NCBI GenBank assembly: GCA_011524615.1
Contig: WTJZ01000113.1
Span: forward strand, 1-8,662
Reading direction: 5' to 3'
DNA: 8,662 nt
Source: Akkermansiaceae bacterium
GTDB lineage: Bacteria; Verrucomicrobiota; Verrucomicrobiia; Verrucomicrobiales; Akkermansiaceae
Position 1 is the stretch's first letter. Each line of letters opens with the position of its first letter. The notes below the pieces were generated by a model that worked only from the letters and a program-made list of their open reading frames with translations, was not told where the DNA came from and made no database searches. Shown here one piece after another: positions 1-6,046 of the stretch. The translations under genes and the position numbers were made by a program.

Positions 1-103
1 GGTATAGGCGGGGTATCCATAATGATCTAGAGCTAAGTTATGTAGCGATAAAATGACAGAAATTATTCTATTGTTTAGAAAAAAGGTTCCTTATGGGGAG
101 GTA

Positions 104-955
104 TTAATCATCGAGCTTGGCTACTTCTTTTCTCATGGCATCTGCGGCCTTGGCATTGCGTCGATGGGAGATGAAGAAGAAGGCACCGAGTACGAGGATG
201 AAGGAGGAGATGAGCATCGGCATTTGTTCCTTGGCCTTGTTCTTCTTCTCAGGAGCTTTGATCGAGGCCGGGTCGGCAAACTTACTGCCATTCACGTTGA
301 GAGTGAGTTGGTCATCGGCGAGGGAGATGGACTCGGTGGCGAACATGATACGACCGAGGACGGGGTGCTCAGAGTACGGAGCCATGACGCGGTACTCGGA
401 GAGGTGTTGGAGGAATCCCTCTGGGACGGTGCCGGTGGTGGAGTCTACTTGGGAGACCTTGAGGATGAGTTCGTCCTTTTTGGTCGCAGGGACGGCATGC
501 ATGACACCATTGAGGTAGCGTGTATTCTTCTTACTATCTGGAGCGAGGGGGTTCTTATTGAGCTTGAATGAAATATTGAACAGGATGGCCTCGGCGGTGA
601 TTTGCTTGACCTCCATCGTACCCTGGAGTTCCTGGAACTCATCATAGGATCTGATGGCGGTATTGAGGTCTGAGGCAGAGAGGGTGATCTGATGTGACTC
701 GCTAGATCCCTCTAGCATAGTGAGATGGGCCTGTAGGCGGGTGACGAGGTCAGCGGGTGGTACAGGGAGTACCTCCTTGGTCGCGATCTCCATCGGCTCA
801 GAGTCAGTGAACTCTACCATCTTGCCTGCTTGGCGGAATGGGGTCGAGATCGCCATGAACACGAGTACGCCAATAACGGAGGCAATAATAAGGGCGATAG
901 CGCATCCCGCCTTTGGGTCGCGATTAGAGAGAGACTTTTTTTGCGAATCAGACAT
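104..955 (-). CDS. Hypothetical protein with N- and C-terminal membrane segments
   Basis: I do not recognise this 283-residue protein. It starts MSDSQKK and has a short basic cytoplasmic tail, then a hydrophobic segment at about residues 18-37. About 205 mostly polar residues follow (38-245), then a lysine-rich stretch (237-242), a second hydrophobic segment (246-263) and a basic, alanine-rich tail beginning HRRNAK. The basic flanks put both ends in the cytoplasm and the middle domain outside the membrane. I see no catalytic motif, cysteine pair or lipobox. Lack of a signal-peptidase motif after the first segment favours an anchor over a cleaved signal. It is divergently arranged with mnmA across 59 bases. 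Open frames on the opposite strand (53-571, 117-518) overlap it, but their products look like antisense translations, whereas this frame has sensible membrane topology. No Shine-Dalgarno sequence precedes the ATG (ACAACC immediately upstream). The coding call is fairly sure; the function is unknown. Confidence 0.78.
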   Translation of the reverse strand: MSDSQKKSLSNRDPKAGCAIALIIASVIGVLVFMAISTPFRQAGKMVEFTDSEPMEIATKEVLPVPPADLVTRLQAHLTMLEGSSESHQITLSASDLNTAIRSYDEFQELQGTMEVKQITAEAILFNISFKLNKNPLAPDSKKNTRYLNGVMHAVPATKKDELILKVSQVDSTTGTVPEGFLQHLSEYRVMAPYSEHPVLGRIMFATESISLADDQLTLNVNGSKFADPASIKAPEKKNKAKEQMPMLISSFILVLGAFFFISHRRNAKAADAMRKEVAKLDD

Positions 956-1001
956 GGTTGTGGATTGACCGAGGTAGACTATTACCGCATGTTAGGCAAC
1001 T

Positions 1002-1007
1002 TATCAT
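1002..1007 (+). promoter_or_regulatory. Possible -10 element of mnmA (near-leaderless start)
   Basis: TATCAT matches five of six bases of TATAAT and ends seven bases before the mnmA ATG at 1015. If used, transcription would begin at or within a base or two of the start codon, giving a leaderless mRNA. That would fit the lack of any Shine-Dalgarno sequence. No good -35 element lies 16-18 bases upstream; a TTGACC at 965-970 is too far away. This is a weak call based on one hexamer. Confidence 0.25.
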
Positions 1008-1014
1008 CTAGATT

Positions 1015-2097
1015 ATGGCAAAAATTCTCGTAGGTCTTTCTGGTGGCGTGGACTCCAGTCTCGCAGCGGCGCTCTTGTTAGAACAAGGGCACGAAGTAGT
1101 GGGTGGGTATATGAAGAACTGGATCAATACAGATAACATCCCAGGAGAGTGTCCATGGGAGCAGGATCTGGATGATGCGTATGCGGTGGCTAAGACGCTG
1201 GGGATCGAGTTCCGTGTCGTGGATCTCATCGATCACTATAAGGATCGGATCGTAGACTATCTCCTCGCGGGTTATCGCGACGGGATCACGCCTAATCCTG
1301 ATGTATTCTGTAATAGAGAGATGAAGTTCGGGGTCTTCCTCGACTATGCCTTGGACCAAGGGTTTGATGCTGTCGGTACGGGGCACTATGCGAGACGCCG
1401 TGGGGGAGAGAATGGAGAACCGGCCCAACTATGGAGAGGCTCAGACCCGAATAAGGACCAATCGTACTTCCTCTCGATGATGAAGCAGGAGCAGGTGGAT
1501 CGGGCGCGCTTTCCTGTCGGTGAGATGCTCAAGACGGAGGTGCGCGCTATGTCAGAGCGGTTTGGGCTCCCGACGGCGCAGAAGAAGGATAGCCAGGGGA
1601 TCTGCTTCATCGGTAATGTGAAGATGTCAGACTTCCTCACACACTACGTTCCAGATAATCCAGGTGAGATCATTACGCCAGATGGTAAGGTCGTCGGTCA
1701 GCACCGCGGGCTACACCTCTATACTCTCGGACAGCGCAAGGGGCATGGAGTCGCCTCTCCTAAGACTGGAGTGGCCTATGTGGTGGTGCGCAAGGACTTC
1801 AAGACGAACCAACTCGTCGTGGGCTATGATCAGCCAGATACGCAGGGGCTCTACACGACGGAGTGCATCATTGGGTCACTCTCCAGCCTCGGTGCGGACT
1901 GGACGGAACCATTCTCATGCTCGATTCAGCCGCGTTATCGCTCGCAGGCTGAGGCTGCATCAGTGAAGCCGTATGATAGCCATCGAGTACGCATCTCCTT
2001 CCAGCAACCGCAGCGTGCACTGACACCAGGGCAGATCTGTGCCTTTTACGACGGAGCGCGCTTAATTGGTGCTGGTGTTTTTGAGGAGATTCTGTAA
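1015..2097 (+). CDS. mnmA: tRNA-specific 2-thiouridylase MnmA
   Basis: MnmA puts sulfur on C2 of the wobble uridine (U34) of tRNA Lys, Glu and Gln. It adenylates the base with ATP and accepts persulfide sulfur from a cysteine desulfurase, directly or by relay. The 360 residues match the usual family length. Residues 9-15 (SGGVDSS) are the ATP-pyrophosphatase P-loop. MKNW (33-36) and TPNPDVFCNREMKFG (92-106) are family motifs, the latter carrying the first catalytic cysteine, C99. TGHYAR (122-127) and DQSYFL (148-153) follow. SQGICFIG (193-200) carries the second cysteine, C197. These correspond to the Cys pair near 102/199 in E. coli. The C-terminal part (about 210-360) is the central domain plus the beta-barrel, with LGQRKG intact. 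Nothing essential is missing. The ATG at 1015 fits the family N-terminus exactly, although no Shine-Dalgarno sequence precedes it. The HAD gene starts 13 bases after the stop, so the two are probably cotranscribed. Confidence 0.97.
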   Translation: MAKILVGLSGGVDSSLAAALLLEQGHEVVGGYMKNWINTDNIPGECPWEQDLDDAYAVAKTLGIEFRVVDLIDHYKDRIVDYLLAGYRDGITPNPDVFCNREMKFGVFLDYALDQGFDAVGTGHYARRRGGENGEPAQLWRGSDPNKDQSYFLSMMKQEQVDRARFPVGEMLKTEVRAMSERFGLPTAQKKDSQGICFIGNVKMSDFLTHYVPDNPGEIITPDGKVVGQHRGLHLYTLGQRKGHGVASPKTGVAYVVVRKDFKTNQLVVGYDQPDTQGLYTTECIIGSLSSLGADWTEPFSCSIQPRYRSQAEAASVKPYDSHRVRISFQQPQRALTPGQICAFYDGARLIGAGVFEEIL

Positions 2098-2102
2098 GTA
2101 CA

Positions 2103-2106
2103 GAGG
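2103..2106 (+). promoter_or_regulatory. Short ribosome binding site supporting the TTG start at 2111
   Basis: GAGG lies four bases before TTG 2111, between the mnmA stop and the HAD gene. It favours TTG 2111 over the upstream in-frame TTG at 2066, which lies inside mnmA and would add 15 residues unrelated to the HAD fold. The spacing is shorter than ideal, so the site may be weak and translation may depend on coupling to mnmA. Confidence 0.35.
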
Positions 2107-2110
2107 TGCC

Positions 2111-2608
2111 TTGAACGACACAAAAATCATTTTCCTAGACTTCGACGGAGTGATACGACTGAGCCAAAATGGATTTGGCTCCGTAGGGTATCAGTTTGAT
2201 TACTCTAAGATTAGAATGGTGCGTGAGTTGGCGGAGGAGTTTGGGGCGAGTGTGGTCGTGACCTCTACGTGGCGTGAGATGTATGATCTGCCTCGTATCA
2301 TCACGGAGATGCGAGGAGGATTAGAGCATCATCACTTTCACTCCTCATGGATGACTCCTATCTTATCAGCTACGAGTCGCTGTCGTGAGCGTGCGGTGCC
2401 GCGAGGGGTAGAGGTCCTGACTTGGCTTTACTCGCATCCCGAGGTGACTCAGTTTGTGATCTTTGACGACCTGCCTGAGAGAGGCTTTCAGAGTATCTTA
2501 GATCACTTTATCAACTGTGATCATGTTGAGGGATTGACCAAGGGGAATATTGCTCAAGCGCGAGAGATCCTCGCACGTGCTCATCCGGCCTTTTGTCCTA
2601 TCGTTTAA
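2111..2608 (+). CDS. HAD-fold hydrolase, HAD_SAK_2-like (RNA-repair-associated HAD family)
   Basis: This 165-residue protein is a compact HAD-superfamily hydrolase. Motif I is FLDFDGV (residues 8-14), with D10 as expected nucleophile and D12 as general acid/base. Motif II is VVVTSTWRE (48-56). A conserved-looking PRGVEVLTWL block (97-106) follows, and motif IV is the acidic pair in VIFDD (D119, D120). The STWR signature, the R-G-x-E-x-L-x-x-W-L block and the lack of a large cap match the HAD domain described in 'Swiss Army Knife' RNA-repair proteins (Pfam HAD_SAK type). That domain is predicted to act on phosphates at RNA ends; standalone copies are also common and mostly untested. I chose the TTG start at 2111 because it places motif I seven residues in, as usual for HAD proteins, and has GAGG upstream. 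The gene lies 13 bases after mnmA, so a role on tRNA is possible but inferred. A general small-molecule phosphatase is the alternative. Confidence 0.82.
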   Translation: MNDTKIIFLDFDGVIRLSQNGFGSVGYQFDYSKIRMVRELAEEFGASVVVTSTWREMYDLPRIITEMRGGLEHHHFHSSWMTPILSATSRCRERAVPRGVEVLTWLYSHPEVTQFVIFDDLPERGFQSILDHFINCDHVEGLTKGNIAQAREILARAHPAFCPIV

Positions 2609-2833
2609 GTCTAGGAGGATTCTCGAGGCGTGCGAGAGGGGGAGCTTTCGGGTGATCGTTATCTGCCTTTGCATTAATGGGAATCATGACTCTCTAGCTG
2701 ATTGGAGCGTGGAAATGGTGGGGCAGTTTGATGAGGTGGGGCGTTGTAGTCTCAGGGGTGAGATATGAGAACTTTTATGGAAAGGATCGATTCTCCTAAA
2801 AAGTTGGCTCTTTCTGTGCTATGAAAGACACTT

Positions 2834-4069
2834 ATGAACATAGGATTTGTCTCTACTCGTTTTGCTGGCACCGATGGAGTCTCACTGGAGACGCTCAAGT
2901 GGGCTGACATCTTGGAGCAGCAGGGGCATCGGGTATTTTGGTTCAGTGGGCTATCAGATCATGAGCCTGAGAACTCGATGTGTGTTCCAGAAGCGTTCTT
3001 TGGGCATCCTGAGAATGAGTGGATCTCTGAGCGTATCTGGGGATCGACTCAGCGTGATCCATTAGTGACGGAGCGCATTACAGAGGTGGCGCAGTACCTG
3101 AAGGCGATGTTGAAGCGCTTCGTGGACAAGTTTCAGATCGATTGTCTCGTGCCTGAGAATGCATTGACGATCCCGGTGCACATTCCGTTAGGGCGTGCGA
3201 TCACGGAGTACCTCGCAGAGACCAACCTCCCAGCCGTGGCGCATCACCATGACTTTTACTGGGAGCGCTTAAGGTTCTCGGTGAATGCGATCCCAGATAT
3301 GCTGGACATGTCCTTTCCGCCGCGTCTGCCGAATCTGAAGCATACCTGTATCAACCAGCAGGCTCAGGAACAGCTCTCGCTGCGTAAGGGGGTGAGCTCT
3401 ACATTGGTGCCAAATGTGTTTAAGTTCGAGGACGCGCCGCCTAAGCCCGATGAGTGGTCGTCGGATGTGCGAGAGGCCTTTGGGCTGACAGAGGATGATA
3501 TCCTCGTGCTACAGCCGACGCGAATCGTTCCGCGGAAGGGGATCGAGCACGCCATCAAGCTCATCGCGATGCTAGAGGACCCGCGCTATAAGCTCATCAT
3601 CTCGCATGATGCCGGTGATGAGGGGTACGAGTATAAGCATATGCTAGAGAAGATGGCTGAGGATGAGGGCGTCGATATGCGCATCGTCTCAGATCGCGTC
3701 GCTGAGCAACGCCAGCTCAATAAGGAGGGGGAGAAGATGTACACCCTCTGGGATATCTACCCACATGCTGATCTCGTGACCTATCCCTCTCTCTATGAAG
3801 GGTTCGGTAATGCGCTCATGGAGGCGATCTACTTTAAGAAGCCGGTGGTGGTGAACTGCTACTCGGTTTACGTGCAGGACATTAAGCCGAAGGGCTTCCA
3901 GTTCATCGAGATGGACGGGTATGTGACTCGTGAGACGGTCCAGGCGGTAAAAGATCTCTGGAAGAACCCTAAGCGTCAGCAGAAGACCGTGGAGACGAAC
4001 TATACGCTCGCACAACAGTACTATGGATATGAAGCACTGAGCCATATCCTTCGCCCTCTCTTTTCTTAA
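2834..4069 (+). CDS. Glycosyltransferase family 4 (GT-B retaining), probable alpha-glycoside synthase
   Basis: The 411 residues form a GT-B glycosyltransferase of the GT4 type, expected to move a sugar from a nucleotide-sugar donor to a small acceptor with retention. The N-terminal domain opens with a beta strand (NIGFVSTRF) and a glycine loop GTDGVSLE (12-19). HHHDFYWER (137-145) is a distinctive acceptor-side motif. The C-terminal donor domain begins near 215. It carries R230 and K235 (TRIVPRKG), the usual diphosphate-binding pair, and the E-x7-E motif as E322 and E330 (EGFGNALME). No signal peptide or membrane segment is visible, so the enzyme is cytoplasmic. The phosphorylase gene follows after 25 bases with no terminator between, so the two are probably one operon. 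The family resembles enzymes related to mannosylglucosylglycerate/glucosylglycerate synthesis, from memory. Donor and acceptor cannot be read from the sequence. A wall or exopolysaccharide transferase is less likely given the partner gene. No Shine-Dalgarno sequence is evident. Confidence 0.88.
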   Translation: MNIGFVSTRFAGTDGVSLETLKWADILEQQGHRVFWFSGLSDHEPENSMCVPEAFFGHPENEWISERIWGSTQRDPLVTERITEVAQYLKAMLKRFVDKFQIDCLVPENALTIPVHIPLGRAITEYLAETNLPAVAHHHDFYWERLRFSVNAIPDMLDMSFPPRLPNLKHTCINQQAQEQLSLRKGVSSTLVPNVFKFEDAPPKPDEWSSDVREAFGLTEDDILVLQPTRIVPRKGIEHAIKLIAMLEDPRYKLIISHDAGDEGYEYKHMLEKMAEDEGVDMRIVSDRVAEQRQLNKEGEKMYTLWDIYPHADLVTYPSLYEGFGNALMEAIYFKKPVVVNCYSVYVQDIKPKGFQFIEMDGYVTRETVQAVKDLWKNPKRQQKTVETNYTLAQQYYGYEALSHILRPLFS

Positions 4070-4094
4070 CCCCCCTCTTATATTTTAATTCATT

Positions 4095-5858
4095 ATGAAA
4101 CTTCTTCGTCGTCGTACCTTTAATAGTATGAAAAAGCGGTTAGCTGGTCTCTACGGCCATGACCGTGTAGATGAGTTAGCAGATCGGCTCTATCTCCTGA
4201 TCGGGCGATATGGTCTGAGCCCACATGGAGGGGAGCGCGGTACTGCCGATATTCCGCAGTGGGATGAGAAGGACGCAGTTCTTATCACCTATGGTGATAT
4301 GGTGCACACGGACGGGGAGTCGCCTCTGGCCACCCTTAAGAAGTTCTGTGATATCCATCTCTCACAGGCGATTAATACGGTGCATCTACTACCCTTCTAC
4401 CCTTATTCGTCTGATGGGGGGTTCTCTGTTATCGATTATCGTGAGGTGTCACCAGAGATCGGGTGCTGGCAGGATGTGCGTAAGTTAGGCCAGAACTATG
4501 ACCTCATGTATGACCTCGTCCTGAACCACTGTTCGGCTAAGAGTAAATGGTTCGATCAATACGTAAATGGGGTCTACCCGTATGCGGACTACTTCATCGA
4601 GGAGGACCCGTCGGATGAGCGTCTGAGTCTCGTCACACGACCACGCCCGTGGCCACTGTTGACCCGCACGGAGACCAGTAAGGGAGAGCGCCATGTGTGG
4701 ACGACCTTTAGCGCGGACCAGATCGACCTGAACTTTAAGTCCCCTGACGTCCTCTTTGAGTTTCTCGATATTCTCTTAGGCTATGTCGCCTCGGGAGCGC
4801 GTATTATCCGTCTGGATGCCGTCGCCTTCCTCTGGAAGGAGTTAGGCTCGACCTGTATTCACCTGCATGAGACGCATGAGGTGGTGAAGCTGATGCGAGA
4901 GGTGCTACAGACGGTCTCGCCAGAGACGATTCTGCTGACGGAGACGAATGTCCCGCATGATGAGAATATCTCGTACTTTGGTGAGGGCGATGAGGCGCAT
5001 ATGGTCTATAACTTCGCCCTCCCTCCGGTGCTTCTTCATGCGCTGCTACGGGGGGACTCCCAGTATATCCAGAGCTGGGCGCTGAACCTGCCGCCTCTGC
5101 CAGAGGGGTGCGCCTTCTTTAACTTTACCGCGAGTCATGACGGTATCGGGGTGCGAGCACTCTCGGGTCTCGTTCCTGATGAGGAGTTAGATTGGATCAT
5201 CGAGCGGGTCAATGAGCGGGAAGGCCTCGTCGGGTATCGCTCGATGCCTGATGGATCGAAGAAGCCATATGAGCTCAATATCACCTATCGTGATGCGCTT
5301 GCTGATCTAGAGAATCCAGCTCTAGGGGTGCGTCGATTCCTGTGCTCGCAAGCAGTGATGCTGGCGCTCAAGGGGATCCCAGGCGTGTACTTCCAATCCA
5401 TCGTCGGAGCTCGTAACTGGACGGAGGGACCACAACGCGAAGAGGGTGAAAACCGTGACATCAACCGTATGAGATGGGACTGGAAAGAGCTAGAATCAGT
5501 GCTCGAAGACGGAGATCGAGATCAGGCTTGGATACACAGCGTCTACGTCTCGATGCTCAGGACGCGTAACATGCATCCAGCCTTCCATCCGAATGCGGAC
5601 CAAAAGGTGCTCGAGACGAATCCATCGCTCTTTGCCTTTGTCCGTTCCTCCGTTGAGCGTCCACGTAAGCTCCTCTGTATCTATAACTTCACTGAGCAGA
5701 AGCAGTTCTTCCCGATGTCATCCGTGGCGTACGAGCTGGGCCGAGTGGACCTGTATCGCGACATCTTGAGCCATCAGACCTTCCAGTTCGATGCAAACCC
5801 AAATGTCGCGTTAGAGCCGTACCAAGCGATCTGGATCGAGGTAGGTGAGCGCGCGTAG
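4095..5858 (+). CDS. GH13_18 sugar phosphorylase, glucosylglycerate phosphorylase/YcjM-like
   Basis: This 587-residue protein is a GH13 subfamily 18 phosphorylase. Such enzymes cleave an alpha-glucoside with phosphate to alpha-glucose 1-phosphate, by double displacement. Visible GH13 regions are DLVLNH (140-145), RLDAV with nucleophile D241, LLTETN with acid/base E283 and ASHDGIG with stabiliser D349. NRDINR (453-458) is typical of the phosphorylases. All catalytic residues are present. It is longer than sucrose phosphorylases (about 480-510). Its acceptor-side stretch RPRPWPLLT, followed by HVWTTFSADQIDLN, resembles E. coli YcjM (about 560 residues) and Meiothermus glucosylglycerate phosphorylase, as recalled, more than Bifidobacterium sucrose phosphorylase. 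Substrate is therefore probably glucosylglycerate or a related alpha-glucoside; sucrose, sucrose 6-phosphate and glucosylglycerol are alternatives. No signal peptide is seen, so it acts in the cytoplasm. The start could be ATG 4095 or ATG 4128 (M12), which better matches YcjM; neither has a Shine-Dalgarno sequence. It is probably cotranscribed with the preceding glycosyltransferase. Confidence 0.9.
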   Translation: MKLLRRRTFNSMKKRLAGLYGHDRVDELADRLYLLIGRYGLSPHGGERGTADIPQWDEKDAVLITYGDMVHTDGESPLATLKKFCDIHLSQAINTVHLLPFYPYSSDGGFSVIDYREVSPEIGCWQDVRKLGQNYDLMYDLVLNHCSAKSKWFDQYVNGVYPYADYFIEEDPSDERLSLVTRPRPWPLLTRTETSKGERHVWTTFSADQIDLNFKSPDVLFEFLDILLGYVASGARIIRLDAVAFLWKELGSTCIHLHETHEVVKLMREVLQTVSPETILLTETNVPHDENISYFGEGDEAHMVYNFALPPVLLHALLRGDSQYIQSWALNLPPLPEGCAFFNFTASHDGIGVRALSGLVPDEELDWIIERVNEREGLVGYRSMPDGSKKPYELNITYRDALADLENPALGVRRFLCSQAVMLALKGIPGVYFQSIVGARNWTEGPQREEGENRDINRMRWDWKELESVLEDGDRDQAWIHSVYVSMLRTRNMHPAFHPNADQKVLETNPSLFAFVRSSVERPRKLLCIYNFTEQKQFFPMSSVAYELGRVDLYRDILSHQTFQFDANPNVALEPYQAIWIEVGERA

Positions 5859-5866
5859 TCTGGGTA

Positions 5867-5897
5867 CATGAGGAGGGGGGGCTGCCTCCTCCTTATG
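5867..5897 (+). terminator. Strong hairpin after the phosphorylase gene
   Basis: CATGAGGAGG (5867-5876) pairs with CCTCCTTATG (5888-5897) as ten base pairs including one G-U. Three further inner pairs (5877-5879 with 5885-5887) leave a five-base loop, GGCTG. It begins eight bases after the phosphorylase stop. There is no U-tract directly after it, so it is not a textbook intrinsic terminator. It may instead protect the 3' end from exonucleases or act together with the second hairpin at 5901-5940. The stem is seen directly; its role is inferred. Confidence 0.55.
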
Positions 5898-5900
5898 ACG

Positions 5901-5940
5901 GAGCGCTTAGAGGGCTGTTACACGACCCTCTTGTTCGCTC
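5901..5940 (+). other. Two-part inverted repeat downstream of the phosphorylase
   Basis: GAGCG (5901-5905) pairs with CGCTC (5936-5940). Inside it, AGAGGG (5909-5914) pairs with CCCTCT (5926-5931), with a small internal loop of three and four bases and an eleven-base apical loop. It lies three bases after the stronger hairpin at 5867-5897. No T-tract follows directly. It could be part of a composite terminator or a small structured 3' end. Confidence 0.4.
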
Positions 5941-5960
5941 TCACGTTATGTTTGTTGCGC

Positions 5961-5979
5961 CTCATATTTTTTAAATGAG
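5961..5979. other. AT-rich short hairpin
   Basis: CTCAT (5961-5965) pairs with ATGAG (5975-5979) around a T-rich loop. It is weak and may be chance, but with the T-run in the loop it sits where transcription from the left could end before the gene starting at 6047. Confidence 0.2.
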
Positions 5980-6007
5980 TTAAAATTGGGAGGATTTTTT
6001 GTTGCTT

Positions 6008-6035
6008 TTGAGTTTATTTGTCGCGATTGGTTAAT
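6008..6035 (+). promoter_or_regulatory. Possible promoter of the 649-residue membrane protein gene
   Basis: TTGAGT (6008-6013, four of six to TTGACA) and GTTAAT (6030-6035, four of six to TATAAT) are separated by 16 bases. Transcription would begin near 6042, leaving a leader of about five bases before ATG 6047. This is consistent with the lack of a Shine-Dalgarno sequence there. Both matches are moderate and the region is AT-rich, so chance is possible. Confidence 0.25.
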
Positions 6036-6046
6036 GCGGTAGTAAT

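Noticed and set aside
1..20. Possible start of another minus-strand gene (ATG at 20-18, reading MDTPPI into the left edge)
   Set aside because: Only six codons are visible and no ribosome site or promoter supports it. It could be real, but the evidence here is too thin.
66..80. TTCTA-TTGTT-TAGAA inverted repeat as a terminator for the minus-strand gene
   Set aside because: It has five AT-rich pairs and no uninterrupted T-run on the correct side. It is likely chance in an AT-rich stretch.
53..571. 172-residue open frame on the plus strand opposite the membrane protein at 104-955
   Set aside because: The product is a Gly/Glu/Asp/Val/Leu-rich antisense-type sequence without a domain. The minus-strand frame is longer and has sensible membrane segments.
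1078..1428. 116-residue minus-strand frame inside mnmA
   Set aside because: This is a shadow of the well-supported mnmA frame.
2630..2677. Very short frame from GTG 2630 after the AGGAGG at 2613-2618
   Set aside because: It encodes about 15 residues and the spacing is too long. The Shine-Dalgarno match alone does not make a gene.
2550..2768. 72-residue open frame overlapping the end of the HAD gene
   Set aside because: It begins with TTG inside the HAD gene in another frame, has no recognisable domain and no ribosome site.
3689..4045. 118-residue minus-strand frame inside the glycosyltransferase gene
   Set aside because: This is a shadow of the intact GT4 frame, whose motifs continue through the region.
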